Source of the DNA: Xanthomonas nasturtii
GTDB lineage: Bacteria > Pseudomonadota > Gammaproteobacteria > Xanthomonadales > Xanthomonadaceae
Assembly (NCBI RefSeq): GCF_001660815.1
Contig: NZ_LYMI01000003.1
Coordinates: 62,001 to 126,000 of the forward strand
Length of the DNA: 64,000 nt
Reading direction: 5' to 3'
Shown here: piece by piece, positions 38,135-45,837 of the stretch
How the letters are laid out: each line of letters starts with the position of its first letter
Numbering within the stretch: the stretch's first letter is position 1
Made by a program: the position numbers and the translations under genes
Notes under the pieces: model-generated
The model's input: only the letters and a program-made list of their open reading frames with translations
Told to the model about the DNA's origin: nothing
Database searches by the model: none

Positions 38135-38828
38135 CGACGCCCGGCTCCACCGGCGCGTGCGGGTCGGCCTCTTCGAGCTTGTAGCCGGCGCCGCGCACGG
38201 TGACGATGCGCAATGGCGCGCTCGCCAGCTTGCGCCGCAGCCGCCCGACATATAGCTCGATCGCATTGGGCCCGGCATCGTCGTCGAAGCCAAACAGGCC
38301 GTTGCCGATCTCGTCCTTGCCGACCACATGGCCCAGCCGCCCGATCAGGATTTCCAGCAGGCGGTATTCGCGGTTGGGCAATTCGATCGGCGCGCCATCG
38401 AGCATCACCGTGTGCGCAGCGTTGTCGAACACAAATCCGCCGATCTGCACCACCTCGCTGGCCTGGCCCCGGTTGCGTCGCAGCAACACGCGGCAACGCG
38501 CCTCGAACTCACGAAAATCGAACGGCTTGCCCAGGTAATCGTCCGCGCCCACGTCCAGCGCCTGCACGCGGTCTTCGATGCCATCGCGCGCGGTGAGCAT
38601 CAACACCGGCGTGGTATCGCCACGCTCGCGCATCCCCGAAAGCACGCGCAATCCATCCAGCTTGGGCAGGCCGATATCCAGCACCACCAGATCGAAACTC
38701 TGATACCGCAACACACTCGCCGCCGCCAACCCATCAGCCTGCCAATCCACCGCATGCCCGCTACGGCGCATGCGCCGCACGATGGCATCGGCGAGGTCGG
38801 CATTGTCTTCGACTAGCAGCAGGCGCAT
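38127..38828 (-). CDS. tctD: OmpR-type response regulator TctD-like
   Basis: Cytoplasmic regulator of 233 residues. The receiver domain (LLVEDNADLADAIVRRMRRSG, phospho-Asp in LVVLDIGLPKLDG, Lys in DYLGKPFDFREF) is followed by a winged helix DNA-binding domain (LPNREYRLLEILIGRLGHVVGKDEI, NAIELYVGRLRRKL, IVTVRGAGYKL). The start at 38828 (MRLLLVED) is clear; the frame further upstream is a heptamer repeat. First gene of tctD-tctE-binding protein, divergent from the porin and CitMHS genes, which it probably activates. Confidence 0.94.
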   Translation of the reverse strand: MRLLLVEDNADLADAIVRRMRRSGHAVDWQADGLAAASVLRYQSFDLVVLDIGLPKLDGLRVLSGMRERGDTTPVLMLTARDGIEDRVQALDVGADDYLGKPFDFREFEARCRVLLRRNRGQASEVVQIGGFVFDNAAHTVMLDGAPIELPNREYRLLEILIGRLGHVVGKDEIGNGLFGFDDDAGPNAIELYVGRLRRKLASAPLRIVTVRGAGYKLEEADPHAPVEPGVDG

Positions 38829-38985
38829 GAATGGGGAATCGGGAATCGGGAATCGGAACGGCGATAGGTCGCGGCCGGAAGGTAACAGGCCAGGCGAACA
38901 AAAGCTTCTACGCCCCAAAAATTCAGCTGCCCCAATCCCGCTCTTGCGATTCCCGATTCCCCACTCCCCCATTCCCCCCCCCCAA
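38829..38985. repeat. Heptamer-type inverted repeat upstream of tctD
   Basis: GGGGAATCGGGAATCGGGAATC units (38834-38857) face GATTCCCGATTCCCC-like units (about 38949-38985), with about 90 bases of unrelated sequence between. The left arm begins six bases from the tctD start codon, so it must be transcribed in the tctD leader. Same family as 1459-1543. Confidence 0.75.
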
Positions 38986-39092
38986 CGACAGGTCCATGAC
39001 AGCTTCGCCGGACTAGGCTTCCGCCAACGCGCCGCAGTGTGGTTGTGCGGTGCATCGCTGAACGTGATTTACACATGTACCTGGGAGGGTCT

Positions 39093-40286
39093 GTGAGCAA
39101 CGACACTTTACGTCTGCGCGCCTTCACCGCCTGCGCTGCGCTCTGCCTGGCATCGGCTGCGCGCGCGGCCGATGAGGCAGGCCCGGTCACTGCCGAGGTA
39201 GGCGGGCGTGTGCACTGGGACTTCACCATGTTCGACAACGACGAACGCGGCACGCCCGAGCGTAACGACACCCAGTTCCGCCGCCTGTGGTTGGATGTGG
39301 CGGGCAAGTTCTACGGCTTCAACTACAAGGCCGAAGCGGAATTTGCCGGCCTGCAATACGAGTCCGGCGGCCGCGGCATCCTGGCGCGCGATGTATACAT
39401 CGCCAAGAAGTTTTCTGCCGGCACGCTGACGGTGGGCCAGTTCAAGCAATATTTTGCGCTGGACGATCGCACCGGTTCCAACTATGGCCCGTTCCTGGAA
39501 CGCGGCTATGCCGCCACCACGCTGGCGCCGATCTATCGCAAGGCGATTTCATGGCAGACCAATCGCCCGGATGCGACCTGGTCCACGGCCGCCTACAGCC
39601 TGGAAAGTATCGACAATTCGTCGACCAAGGGCGGTGCGCTGGGCACGCGCCTGACCTACGCCCCGGAAATGGGCCAGGCACGCTTGCGTCACCTGGGCGT
39701 CTCGCTGGCGCACGAGCGCTATTCGCATCCGGGCAGTAGCGGAGCGCCGCCGCTGCTGATCCGCCCGCGCGCCGAGAACGATCTGGCCAACAACAGCCGC
39801 ATCACGCTGGCGCGCTTTGCCGATGGCCGCGATACCGACTTCGACAAATGGTCGCTGGAATATGCCGAAGTGCTCGGCTCGTGGTCGTGGCAGACCGAAT
39901 TCAGCGGCGGCCTGCTCGACGATGGCGCGCAGCGCGCCAAGCTGCTGGCCAGCTACGGGTTGGTGAGTTGGTTCGTCACCGGCGAGTCGCGCGGTTACGA
40001 CCGCAAGACCGGGCGTTTCAGCCGCATCGCCACGCCCAATCGCCCGTCCGGTGCATTCGAGCTGGCGCTGCGCTACGACTACATGCGCGGCGACCAGCAT
40101 TTGGATGGGCAACCGGACTTCCTCAATGCCAGCACGCAGTCGTGGACGCTGGGCGGCAACTGGTATTTCAAGCCGAATTTGCGCGTGATGCTCAATGTGA
40201 TCGACAGCCGCAACCGCGATCGCATGTTCAATGCGGTGGTCGACCACACGCTGGCGGTGACCGGCCGTTTTCAATATGACTTCTGA
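39093..40286 (+). CDS. OprO/OprP-family outer-membrane porin of the citrate locus
   Basis: Outer-membrane barrel of 397 residues. The GTG at 39093 is preferred to the ATG at 39075 because GGGAGG (39083-39088) lies just upstream and it starts the signal peptide directly (SNDTLRLRAFTACAALCLASAARAA). The family pattern is clear: VGGRVHWDFTMFDND, NDTQFRRLWLDVAGKFYGFNYKAEAEF, LTVGQFKQYFALDD, and a C-terminal strand ending VTGRFQYDF. It lies before the CitMHS gene and divergent from tctDE, so passage of citrate across the outer membrane is likely. Confidence 0.92.
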   Translation: MSNDTLRLRAFTACAALCLASAARAADEAGPVTAEVGGRVHWDFTMFDNDERGTPERNDTQFRRLWLDVAGKFYGFNYKAEAEFAGLQYESGGRGILARDVYIAKKFSAGTLTVGQFKQYFALDDRTGSNYGPFLERGYAATTLAPIYRKAISWQTNRPDATWSTAAYSLESIDNSSTKGGALGTRLTYAPEMGQARLRHLGVSLAHERYSHPGSSGAPPLLIRPRAENDLANNSRITLARFADGRDTDFDKWSLEYAEVLGSWSWQTEFSGGLLDDGAQRAKLLASYGLVSWFVTGESRGYDRKTGRFSRIATPNRPSGAFELALRYDYMRGDQHLDGQPDFLNASTQSWTLGGNWYFKPNLRVMLNVIDSRNRDRMFNAVVDHTLAVTGRFQYDF

Positions 40287-40400
40287 TGTGTCGTTCATGA
40301 CCACATCCGTTTCAAGGCAACTGCAAACGCGTCATCGTTCCTGCGCTGCATGCGCACGCTCCACCCTCCCCCTGTTGCACGCCTCAAAGGATTTTCCCGC

Positions 40401-41729
40401 ATGCTGACCGCGCTCGGTTTCGGAATGGTGATCACCTTCATGTACCTGATCATGAGCAAGCGGCTGTCGCCGCTGGTGGCTCTGATCACGGTGCCGATCG
40501 TGTTCGCGTTGCTGGGCGGCTTCGGCACCGGCATCAACGAGATGATGCTGGAAGGCATCAAGAAGATCGCGCCCACCGGCGTGATGCTGATGTTCGCCAT
40601 CCTCTACTTCGGGGTGATGATCGATGCCGGGCTGTTCGATCCACTGGTCGGGCGCATTCTGCGGCTGGTCAAGGGCGACCCGCTGAAGATCGTGATGGGC
40701 ACGGCGATCCTGGCGATGCTGATCTCGCTCGATGGCGATGGCTCCACCACCTACATGATCACCGTCTCGGCGATGCTGCCGCTGTACCAGCGGCTGGGCA
40801 TGAACGCGCTCAACCTGACCTGCGTCACCATCCTGGCCAGCGGCGTGATGAACCTGACCCCGTGGGGCGGCCCCACTGCACGTGCGGCGACGGCGTTGCA
40901 TGTGGACCCGGCCGATGTGTTCGTGCCGCTGGTGCCGGCGATGCTGCTGGCGATCGCCGGCATCCTGGCGCTGGCGTGGTACCTGGGCATGCGCGAACGT
41001 CGCCGCCTGGGCGTGGTGCGCTTGCCCGCCGATGGCAACTGGCTGGAGACCAGCATCCCCGAAGACAATGACGCCCTGCCGCGCGTGGAAGACACCGAGG
41101 ACATGAAGCGGCCCAAGCTGCTGTGGGTGAACCTGATCCTGACCCTGGCGCTGATGGCCGCGCTGGTGGTGGGCATCCTGCCGATGCCGGTGCTGTTCAT
41201 GATCGGGTTCGCGCTGGCACTGATGATCAACTACCCCAACCTGGCCGAGCAACGCCGCCGGCTGGTCAATCACGCCGGCAACGTGCTGTCGGTGGTGTCG
41301 CTGATCTTTGCCGCCGGTATCTTCACCGGCATCCTGTCCAACACCGGGATGGTGGAAGCGATGTCGCGCAGCTTCCTGGCGGTGATCCCGGACAGCTGGG
41401 GCCCGTATCTGGCGGTGATCACGGCGATCGTCAGCATGCCGTTTACGTTCTTCATGTCCAACGACGCGTTCTACTTCGGCGTGCTGCCGATCCTGTCCGA
41501 AGCCGCCGGCCACTACGGCATCACCCCGGTGGAAATGGCCCGCGCCTCGCTCGCCGGCCAGCCGGTGCATCTGCTCAGCCCCCTGGTGCCCTCGACCTAT
41601 CTGCTGGTGGGCCTGGCCAAGGTCGACTTTGCCGACCATCAACGCTTCACCCTGAAGTGGGCGGTGTTGATCTCGCTGTTGATGCTTGGCGGCGGGTTGT
41701 TGTTTGGCCTGTTTCCGTTGGCGCGTTAG
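40401..41729 (+). CDS. citH: CitMHS-family citrate-metal:H+ symporter
   Basis: Inner-membrane carrier of 442 residues with about eleven to twelve membrane segments, taking up citrate as a divalent-metal complex. Family segments seen: FGVMIDAGLFDPLVGRILR, AMLISLDGDGSTTYMITVSAMLPLYQRLGM, SGVMNLTPWGGPTARAATAL, and MPFTFFMSNDAFYFGVLPIL. The ATG at 40401 has AAAGG 11 bases upstream; an ATG at 40350 is less likely. With the porin, TctDE and binding protein it forms the citrate uptake locus. Related genes in plant-pathogenic Xanthomonas are known to be induced in the host. Confidence 0.93.
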   Translation: MLTALGFGMVITFMYLIMSKRLSPLVALITVPIVFALLGGFGTGINEMMLEGIKKIAPTGVMLMFAILYFGVMIDAGLFDPLVGRILRLVKGDPLKIVMGTAILAMLISLDGDGSTTYMITVSAMLPLYQRLGMNALNLTCVTILASGVMNLTPWGGPTARAATALHVDPADVFVPLVPAMLLAIAGILALAWYLGMRERRRLGVVRLPADGNWLETSIPEDNDALPRVEDTEDMKRPKLLWVNLILTLALMAALVVGILPMPVLFMIGFALALMINYPNLAEQRRRLVNHAGNVLSVVSLIFAAGIFTGILSNTGMVEAMSRSFLAVIPDSWGPYLAVITAIVSMPFTFFMSNDAFYFGVLPILSEAAGHYGITPVEMARASLAGQPVHLLSPLVPSTYLLVGLAKVDFADHQRFTLKWAVLISLLMLGGGLLFGLFPLAR

Positions 41730-41845
41730 GACACGGGACCCGGGACCCGGAAGCGGGGACCCGAAGAACGTCGCTCGCCAAAAACCCCGCCATCTACGCT
41801 TGATTTTGCGGGTCCCGGGTCCCGGGTCCCGAATCCCGATCCACC
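41730..41845. repeat. Heptamer-type inverted repeat between citH and the SDR gene
   Basis: GGGACCCGGGACCCGG-like units (41735-41762) face CGGGTCCCGGGTCCCGGGTCCC units (41810-41836), with a core of about 45 bases. The units are seven bases long. The same layout occurs in the leuC-leuD spacer and upstream of tctD, with different unit sequence. Confidence 0.78.
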
Positions 41846-41864
41846 TCTAAAGGAATCCCAACCA

Positions 41865-42605
41865 ATGACTCTCCGCATCGCATACGTCACCAGCGGCATG
41901 GGCAGTGTGGGCACCGCGATTTGCCAGAAGCTGGCGCGCAGCGGGCATACCGTGGTTGCCGGTTGCGGGCCCAATTCGCCACGCAAGGCGTCGTGGTTGC
42001 GCGAGCAGCGCGAACAGGGCTTCGACTTCGTGGCCTCCGAAGGCAATGCCGCCGATTGGGATTCCACTGTGGCTGCCTTCGCCAAGGTCAAGGCCGAAGT
42101 CGGCGAGATCGATGTGCTGGTCAACAACGCCGGCGGCAGCCGCGACACCTTGTTCCGGCAGATGACGCGCGACGACTGGAATGCGGTGATCGCCAGCAAC
42201 CTGCATTCGCTGTTCAACATCACCAAGCAGGTGGTCGATGGCATGACCGCACGTGGCTGGGGGCGCATCGTCAACATCGGTTCGGTCAGCGCGCACAAGG
42301 GCCAGATCGGGCAGATCAACTTCGCCACCGCCAAGGCGGCGATGCACGGCTTCAGTCGCGCGTTGGCGCAGGAAGTCGCCTCGCGCGGTGTCACCGTCAA
42401 CACCATTTCGCCCGGCTATATCGCCAGCGCCTCGATCAGCAGTTTTCCGCCCGACGTGCTCGACCGCCTCGCCACCTCGGTGCCCGTACGCCGGTTGGGC
42501 AAGCCGGTCGAAGTCGCCGGCCTGTGCGCGTGGCTGGCCTCCGACGAGGCCGCCTATGTGACCGGTGCCGATTACGCGGTCAATGGCGGGCTCTACATGG
42601 GCTGA
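41865..42605 (+). CDS. PhbB-like short-chain dehydrogenase, catalytic Tyr replaced by Phe
   Basis: SDR of 246 residues closest in pattern to acetoacetyl-CoA reductase (PhbB): LVNNAGGSRDTLFRQMTRDDW, GRIVNIGSVSAHKGQIGQINF, ATAKAAMHGFSRALAQEVASRGVTVNTISPGYI, GLCAWLASDEAAYVTGADYAVNGG. The glycine motif is TSGMGSVG. The catalytic serine is Ser140 and the lysine Lys157, but the catalytic tyrosine position is Phe153 (NFATAK instead of NYxxAK). A normal reductase would be badly impaired, so it may be inactive, have a different chemistry, or use binding only. It is a single gene between the citrate and sux loci. Confidence 0.88.
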   Translation: MTLRIAYVTSGMGSVGTAICQKLARSGHTVVAGCGPNSPRKASWLREQREQGFDFVASEGNAADWDSTVAAFAKVKAEVGEIDVLVNNAGGSRDTLFRQMTRDDWNAVIASNLHSLFNITKQVVDGMTARGWGRIVNIGSVSAHKGQIGQINFATAKAAMHGFSRALAQEVASRGVTVNTISPGYIASASISSFPPDVLDRLATSVPVRRLGKPVEVAGLCAWLASDEAAYVTGADYAVNGGLYMG

Positions 42606-43008
42606 CACGGACAGTGGGCCGCAAGCGGTTGTCGGAGTGCACCCCGGCACGCCAGCCGCGATCACCCAATGCGACCAACAAAACGACGCCGCGGCCGGCA
42701 GACAGGAGCGGCCGGTGCTCGGCATCGGCAGGTACGACGCATCGCACTCCAGTTCCTGTACGCCGCCCACACCCGCCTGGCAGCCGCCCGCTTCTTTTGA
42801 CGGTTCTAAGCCCCGCATGTCCGGATGCACAATGACGCGCTGTCCAGCCGCGACACTCTCCCGGCACTCGATCCGCAACCGCGATCGCAAGGCTGGGACG
42901 CGTGTGCGCGATGGCGCGGCACCTTGGCGCACAAGCAGCCGCCACTGCGCGAACAACCCGCCTCTAGTGCGAACTGATTACACTCTGGCTTTTCCGCACT
43001 ACGCTGCC
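42606..43008. other. Gene-free spacer with dispersed-repeat sequence
   Basis: It contains GGTGCTCGGCATCGGCAGGTAC (42713 onwards), close to 50567-50586 and, inverted, to about 51645-51668. It also contains CAACAAAACG (42676-42685), similar to the end of the repeats at 33326 and 51571. No gene recognised. The suxR promoter must lie near its right end. Confidence 0.5.
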
Positions 43009-44040
43009 ATGGCCAAACCTTCAGAACGCACCACGCTCACTGCCCGCCCGCAGATGGCCGATATCGCGCGCATGGCCGGCGTGTCCGAGTCCACCGTGTC
43101 GCGTGCACTGGCCGGCAGCCCGGTCGTGGCCGAACGCACCCGCGCCTACATCAAGCAGATTGCCGCCGATGCCGGCTACCAGGTCGACCCGGTCGCGCGC
43201 AGCCTGCGCGCCAAACGCTCCAATACGGTGAGCGTGGCGGTGCCGATGATGCACGCGCTGGATCAGCCGCTCTCTGATCCGTTCCTGATGACCATGCTGG
43301 CATTGCTGGCCGAAGAACTCACCGGCCGCGGCTACAGCATGCTGCTGTCCAAACTGGACCGGCATCAGGACGGCTGGGTGGAACAGCTTGCGCGCGGCAG
43401 CCGCTCCGACGGCGTGATCGTGCTGGGCCAGAGTTCCGAGCACGCCGCGCTGGATGCGGCCGCACGCGACGGCCTGCCGATGGCGGTGTGGGGTAGCAAG
43501 ATCGACGGGCAGTCGTACATCAGCGTGGGCAGCGACAACTTCCAGGGCGGCGCGCTTGCCACCGAACACCTCATCGCCAGCGGCCGCCAGCGCATCGCCT
43601 TCCTGGGCGACGACCAGTTGCCGGAAGTGGCGCCGCGGTTTGCCGGCTACCGCGATGCGTTGTCGCGCCAAGGGCTGGAATTCGACACGCGGCTGCATGC
43701 GCGCAGCCATTTCGTCAGCGAAGATGCCTACCGCCTCACCCGCGCGATGCTCAAGAAGGCCGACCCGCCGGACGGCTTGTTCGCCGCCTCCGACGTGATC
43801 GCCGTGGGCGCGATCCGGGCATTGGTCGAGGCCGGCCACCGCGTGCCGCAGGACATCTCGCTGGTGGGCTTCGACGATATTCCGCTGGCCGCCTACAGCC
43901 AGCCACCGTTGACCACGGTGCGTCAGGATCTGGGCCTGGCTGCGCGGCTCCTGGTGGACCGCCTGCTTGCCTTGATCTCAGGCGAAACCGTGCAATCGGT
44001 TGAAATGCCGGTGAAGCTGGTGGTGCGCGAGTCGGCGTGA
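43009..44040 (+). CDS. suxR: LacI-family regulator of the sucrose locus
   Basis: Repressor of 343 residues. The N-terminal LacI HTH reads PQMADIARMAGVSESTVSRALAGSPVVAERTRAYI with the hinge sequence RSLRAKRSNTV, followed by a periplasmic-binding-like sugar domain (FLGDDQLPEVAPRFAGYRDAL, GLFAASDVIAVGAIRAL, VPQDISLVGFDDIPLAAYSQPPLTTV). It lies next to suxC, suxB and suxA. Two identical LacI-style palindromes in the suxC-suxB spacer are its probable sites, with release by sucrose or a derivative. Start ATG at 43009 (MAKPSERT). Confidence 0.95.
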   Translation: MAKPSERTTLTARPQMADIARMAGVSESTVSRALAGSPVVAERTRAYIKQIAADAGYQVDPVARSLRAKRSNTVSVAVPMMHALDQPLSDPFLMTMLALLAEELTGRGYSMLLSKLDRHQDGWVEQLARGSRSDGVIVLGQSSEHAALDAAARDGLPMAVWGSKIDGQSYISVGSDNFQGGALATEHLIASGRQRIAFLGDDQLPEVAPRFAGYRDALSRQGLEFDTRLHARSHFVSEDAYRLTRAMLKKADPPDGLFAASDVIAVGAIRALVEAGHRVPQDISLVGFDDIPLAAYSQPPLTTVRQDLGLAARLLVDRLLALISGETVQSVEMPVKLVVRESA

Positions 44041-44044
44041 AGCG

Positions 44045-44128
44045 GGGATTTGGGATTTGGGATTTGGGATTTGGGATTGGGGATTCGGGATTCGGGATTC
44101 GGGATTCGGGATTCGGGATTCGGGATTG
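44045..44128. repeat. Twelve-copy heptamer array after suxR
   Basis: Twelve tandem units: four GGGATTT, one GGGATTG, six GGGATTC, one GGGATTG. It begins 5 bases after the suxR stop. Tandem identity within each block suggests recent slippage and strain variation. It is a single arm here, not a facing pair. Confidence 0.9.
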
Positions 44129-44166
44129 GGATTGCCGATTCGGAGATACCAGCCGGCAGCCCGCTT

Positions 44167-44190
44167 CCTTCTCCCGCAGGCGGGAGAAGG
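44167..44190. terminator. Hairpin between convergent suxR and suxC
   Basis: CCTTCTCCCGC (44167-44177), two-base loop, GCGGGAGAAGG (44180-44190): a perfect 11-bp stem. It could end transcripts from both sides, although T tracts are lacking. It resembles the hairpin at 23892. Confidence 0.5.
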
Positions 44191-44244
44191 TGCCCGAAGG
44201 GCGGATGAGGGGGGCAGGCAGCCGGCGACGTCAGCTAGGTAGTC

Positions 44245-45570
44245 CTAAGAATCTGTCAGGATCACTTTCGGCTTACGCAAGCGCACGCACAGCATCGCCA
44301 CGGCCGCGGCCAGCATCAGCGCACCGGCCAGTTTGATCACGTTGCGCGGGTCGCCGTGCAGCAGGCGCTCGTAATACAGCGGCAAGGTGACGATCTGGAT
44401 CAGCATCGGCAGCACGATGAACAGGTTGAACAAGCCCATGTACACGCCGGTGCGTTCGGGCGGGATGCTGTCGGCCAGCATCAGGTACGGGTTGCCCATC
44501 ATGCTGGCCCAGGCCAGGCCAATGCCGATCATCGGCAGCAGCATCAGCCAGCGGTTCTCGATGCCCGGCAGCAGCCACATGCCGATGCCGGCGGCGACCA
44601 GACAGGCCGCATGCGTATATTTGGGGCCGAAGCGACGCACCACCGGCACCATCGCAAAGGCCGCCGCAAACGCGACGAAATTGTAGAAACCGCCGATCTG
44701 CCCGTTGACCAGGCTGGCCTCGCGGAAGCCGTGCGAGGTGGCATCGGTGGTGCCGAACAAGGTGGTCGACAACGACAGCACGATGTACTGCCAGTAGCAG
44801 AAGATCCCGTACCACTGGAACAGCATCACCGGCGCCAGCTGGCGCATGGTGGGCGGCATCGCGCGCAAGGCGCTGCCGATTTCGCGCACGGTCGCGCCCA
44901 GCCCGGCGCCGGTCTGGCGCATGCGTGCGATCTCCGCCGGCGCGATCGCAGGCTCGCGCACACTGCGCGCGGTGAGCAGGATCGAGGCCGCAGAAAAGCC
45001 CGCGCCGATCACGAACGCGGCGATGGTGACGTATGGAATATGGTGCGCGTTGGCCGCATCCTGGTTCATGCCCAGCCACACCAGCAGCGGCGGCGTGAGG
45101 TAGGCCAGCGTCTGCGCCAGACCGGTGAAGGCGCTTTGGGTGAGATAGCCCAGCGGCCGCTGCGGCGGCGCCAGCACATCGCTGACCAAGGCGCGGTATG
45201 GCTCCATCGCCACGTTGTTGGCCGCATCCAGCATCCACAGCAGGCACACCGCCATCCACAGCGCGGTACTGAACGGCATCGCCAGCAGGCATAGGCTGCA
45301 CACCAGCGCGCCCAGCACCATGTACGGCATGCGCCGGCCCCAGCGGGTCACCGAGCGATCGCTCCACGCGCCCACCAACGGCTGCAGCACCAGGCCGGTG
45401 ATCGGCCCGGCCAGCCACAGGTACGGCAGGCTGGCATGGTCGGCGCCCAGGTAGTTGTAGATCGGGCTCATGTTGCTCTGCTGCAGCCCGAAGCTGTACT
45501 GCACGCCGAAAAAGCCGGCATTGAGCGCCAGGATGCGCGCGAAAGAGAGCGGAGGAACGGTCGACGACAT
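44245..45570 (-). CDS. suxC: MFS sucrose transporter
   Basis: Inner-membrane proton symporter of 441 residues with twelve membrane segments, of the glycoside/sucrose MFS type: NAGFFGVQYSFGLQQSNMSPIYNYLGAD, GPITGLVLQPLVGAWSDRSVTRWGRRMPYMVLG, MEPYRALVSDVLAPPQR. The RWGRR loop between segments 2 and 3 and the paired conserved acids are seen. The start ATG at 45570 (MSSTVPPLSFAR) is followed directly by the first segment; the longer frame to 45672 is not conserved. Its promoter region holds one of the two operators. It takes sucrose from the periplasm to the SuxA hydrolase. Confidence 0.94.
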   Translation of the reverse strand: MSSTVPPLSFARILALNAGFFGVQYSFGLQQSNMSPIYNYLGADHASLPYLWLAGPITGLVLQPLVGAWSDRSVTRWGRRMPYMVLGALVCSLCLLAMPFSTALWMAVCLLWMLDAANNVAMEPYRALVSDVLAPPQRPLGYLTQSAFTGLAQTLAYLTPPLLVWLGMNQDAANAHHIPYVTIAAFVIGAGFSAASILLTARSVREPAIAPAEIARMRQTGAGLGATVREIGSALRAMPPTMRQLAPVMLFQWYGIFCYWQYIVLSLSTTLFGTTDATSHGFREASLVNGQIGGFYNFVAFAAAFAMVPVVRRFGPKYTHAACLVAAGIGMWLLPGIENRWLMLLPMIGIGLAWASMMGNPYLMLADSIPPERTGVYMGLFNLFIVLPMLIQIVTLPLYYERLLHGDPRNVIKLAGALMLAAAVAMLCVRLRKPKVILTDS

Positions 45571-45631
45571 GCAGAGCCCTGGGCATCGGTGCGGCTCCCA
45601 GTGGCCGCAGCGCACTGTACCCTGCCCTCTC

Positions 45632-45645
45632 TGCAATCGATTGTA
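45632..45645. promoter_or_regulatory. LacI-type operator 1 (suxC side)
   Basis: TGCAATCGATTGTA, with a perfect CAATCGATTG core around a central CG as in LacI/PurR-family sites. It lies about 60 bases before the suxC start and repeats exactly at 45721. SuxR binding is inferred. Confidence 0.75.
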
Positions 45646-45720
45646 ACGCTGCGCCGCAGCACGCTTTAGCATTTCGGTGTAGCTAGCTTAGAAAACGATC
45701 TCCATGCTGCAACGCAAGAT

Positions 45721-45734
45721 TGCAATCGATTGTA
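45721..45734. promoter_or_regulatory. LacI-type operator 2 (suxB side)
   Basis: The same 14 bases, TGCAATCGATTGTA, in the same orientation 89 bases from operator 1. It lies 104 bases before the suxB start codon. Two sites at this spacing could allow a repression loop. Confidence 0.75.
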
Positions 45735-45837
45735 TTCGGGCGTATTACTGCGCTCGCACTGCAGGCCACACGGCCACTCCCTGGGAGGGGACGATGCAGG
45801 CGTCGGCACACCACCATCCGTGAGAGAGAGAATCGCA

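Noticed and set aside
42565-43008. N-terminal extension of the LacI regulator back to 42565
   Set aside because: The extension runs through dispersed-repeat sequence and the end of the SDR gene; the LacI HTH begins properly after the ATG at 43009.
44045-44128. Twelve-copy heptamer array as a possible CRISPR array
   Set aside because: Units are seven bases with no spacers and there are no cas genes in the window.
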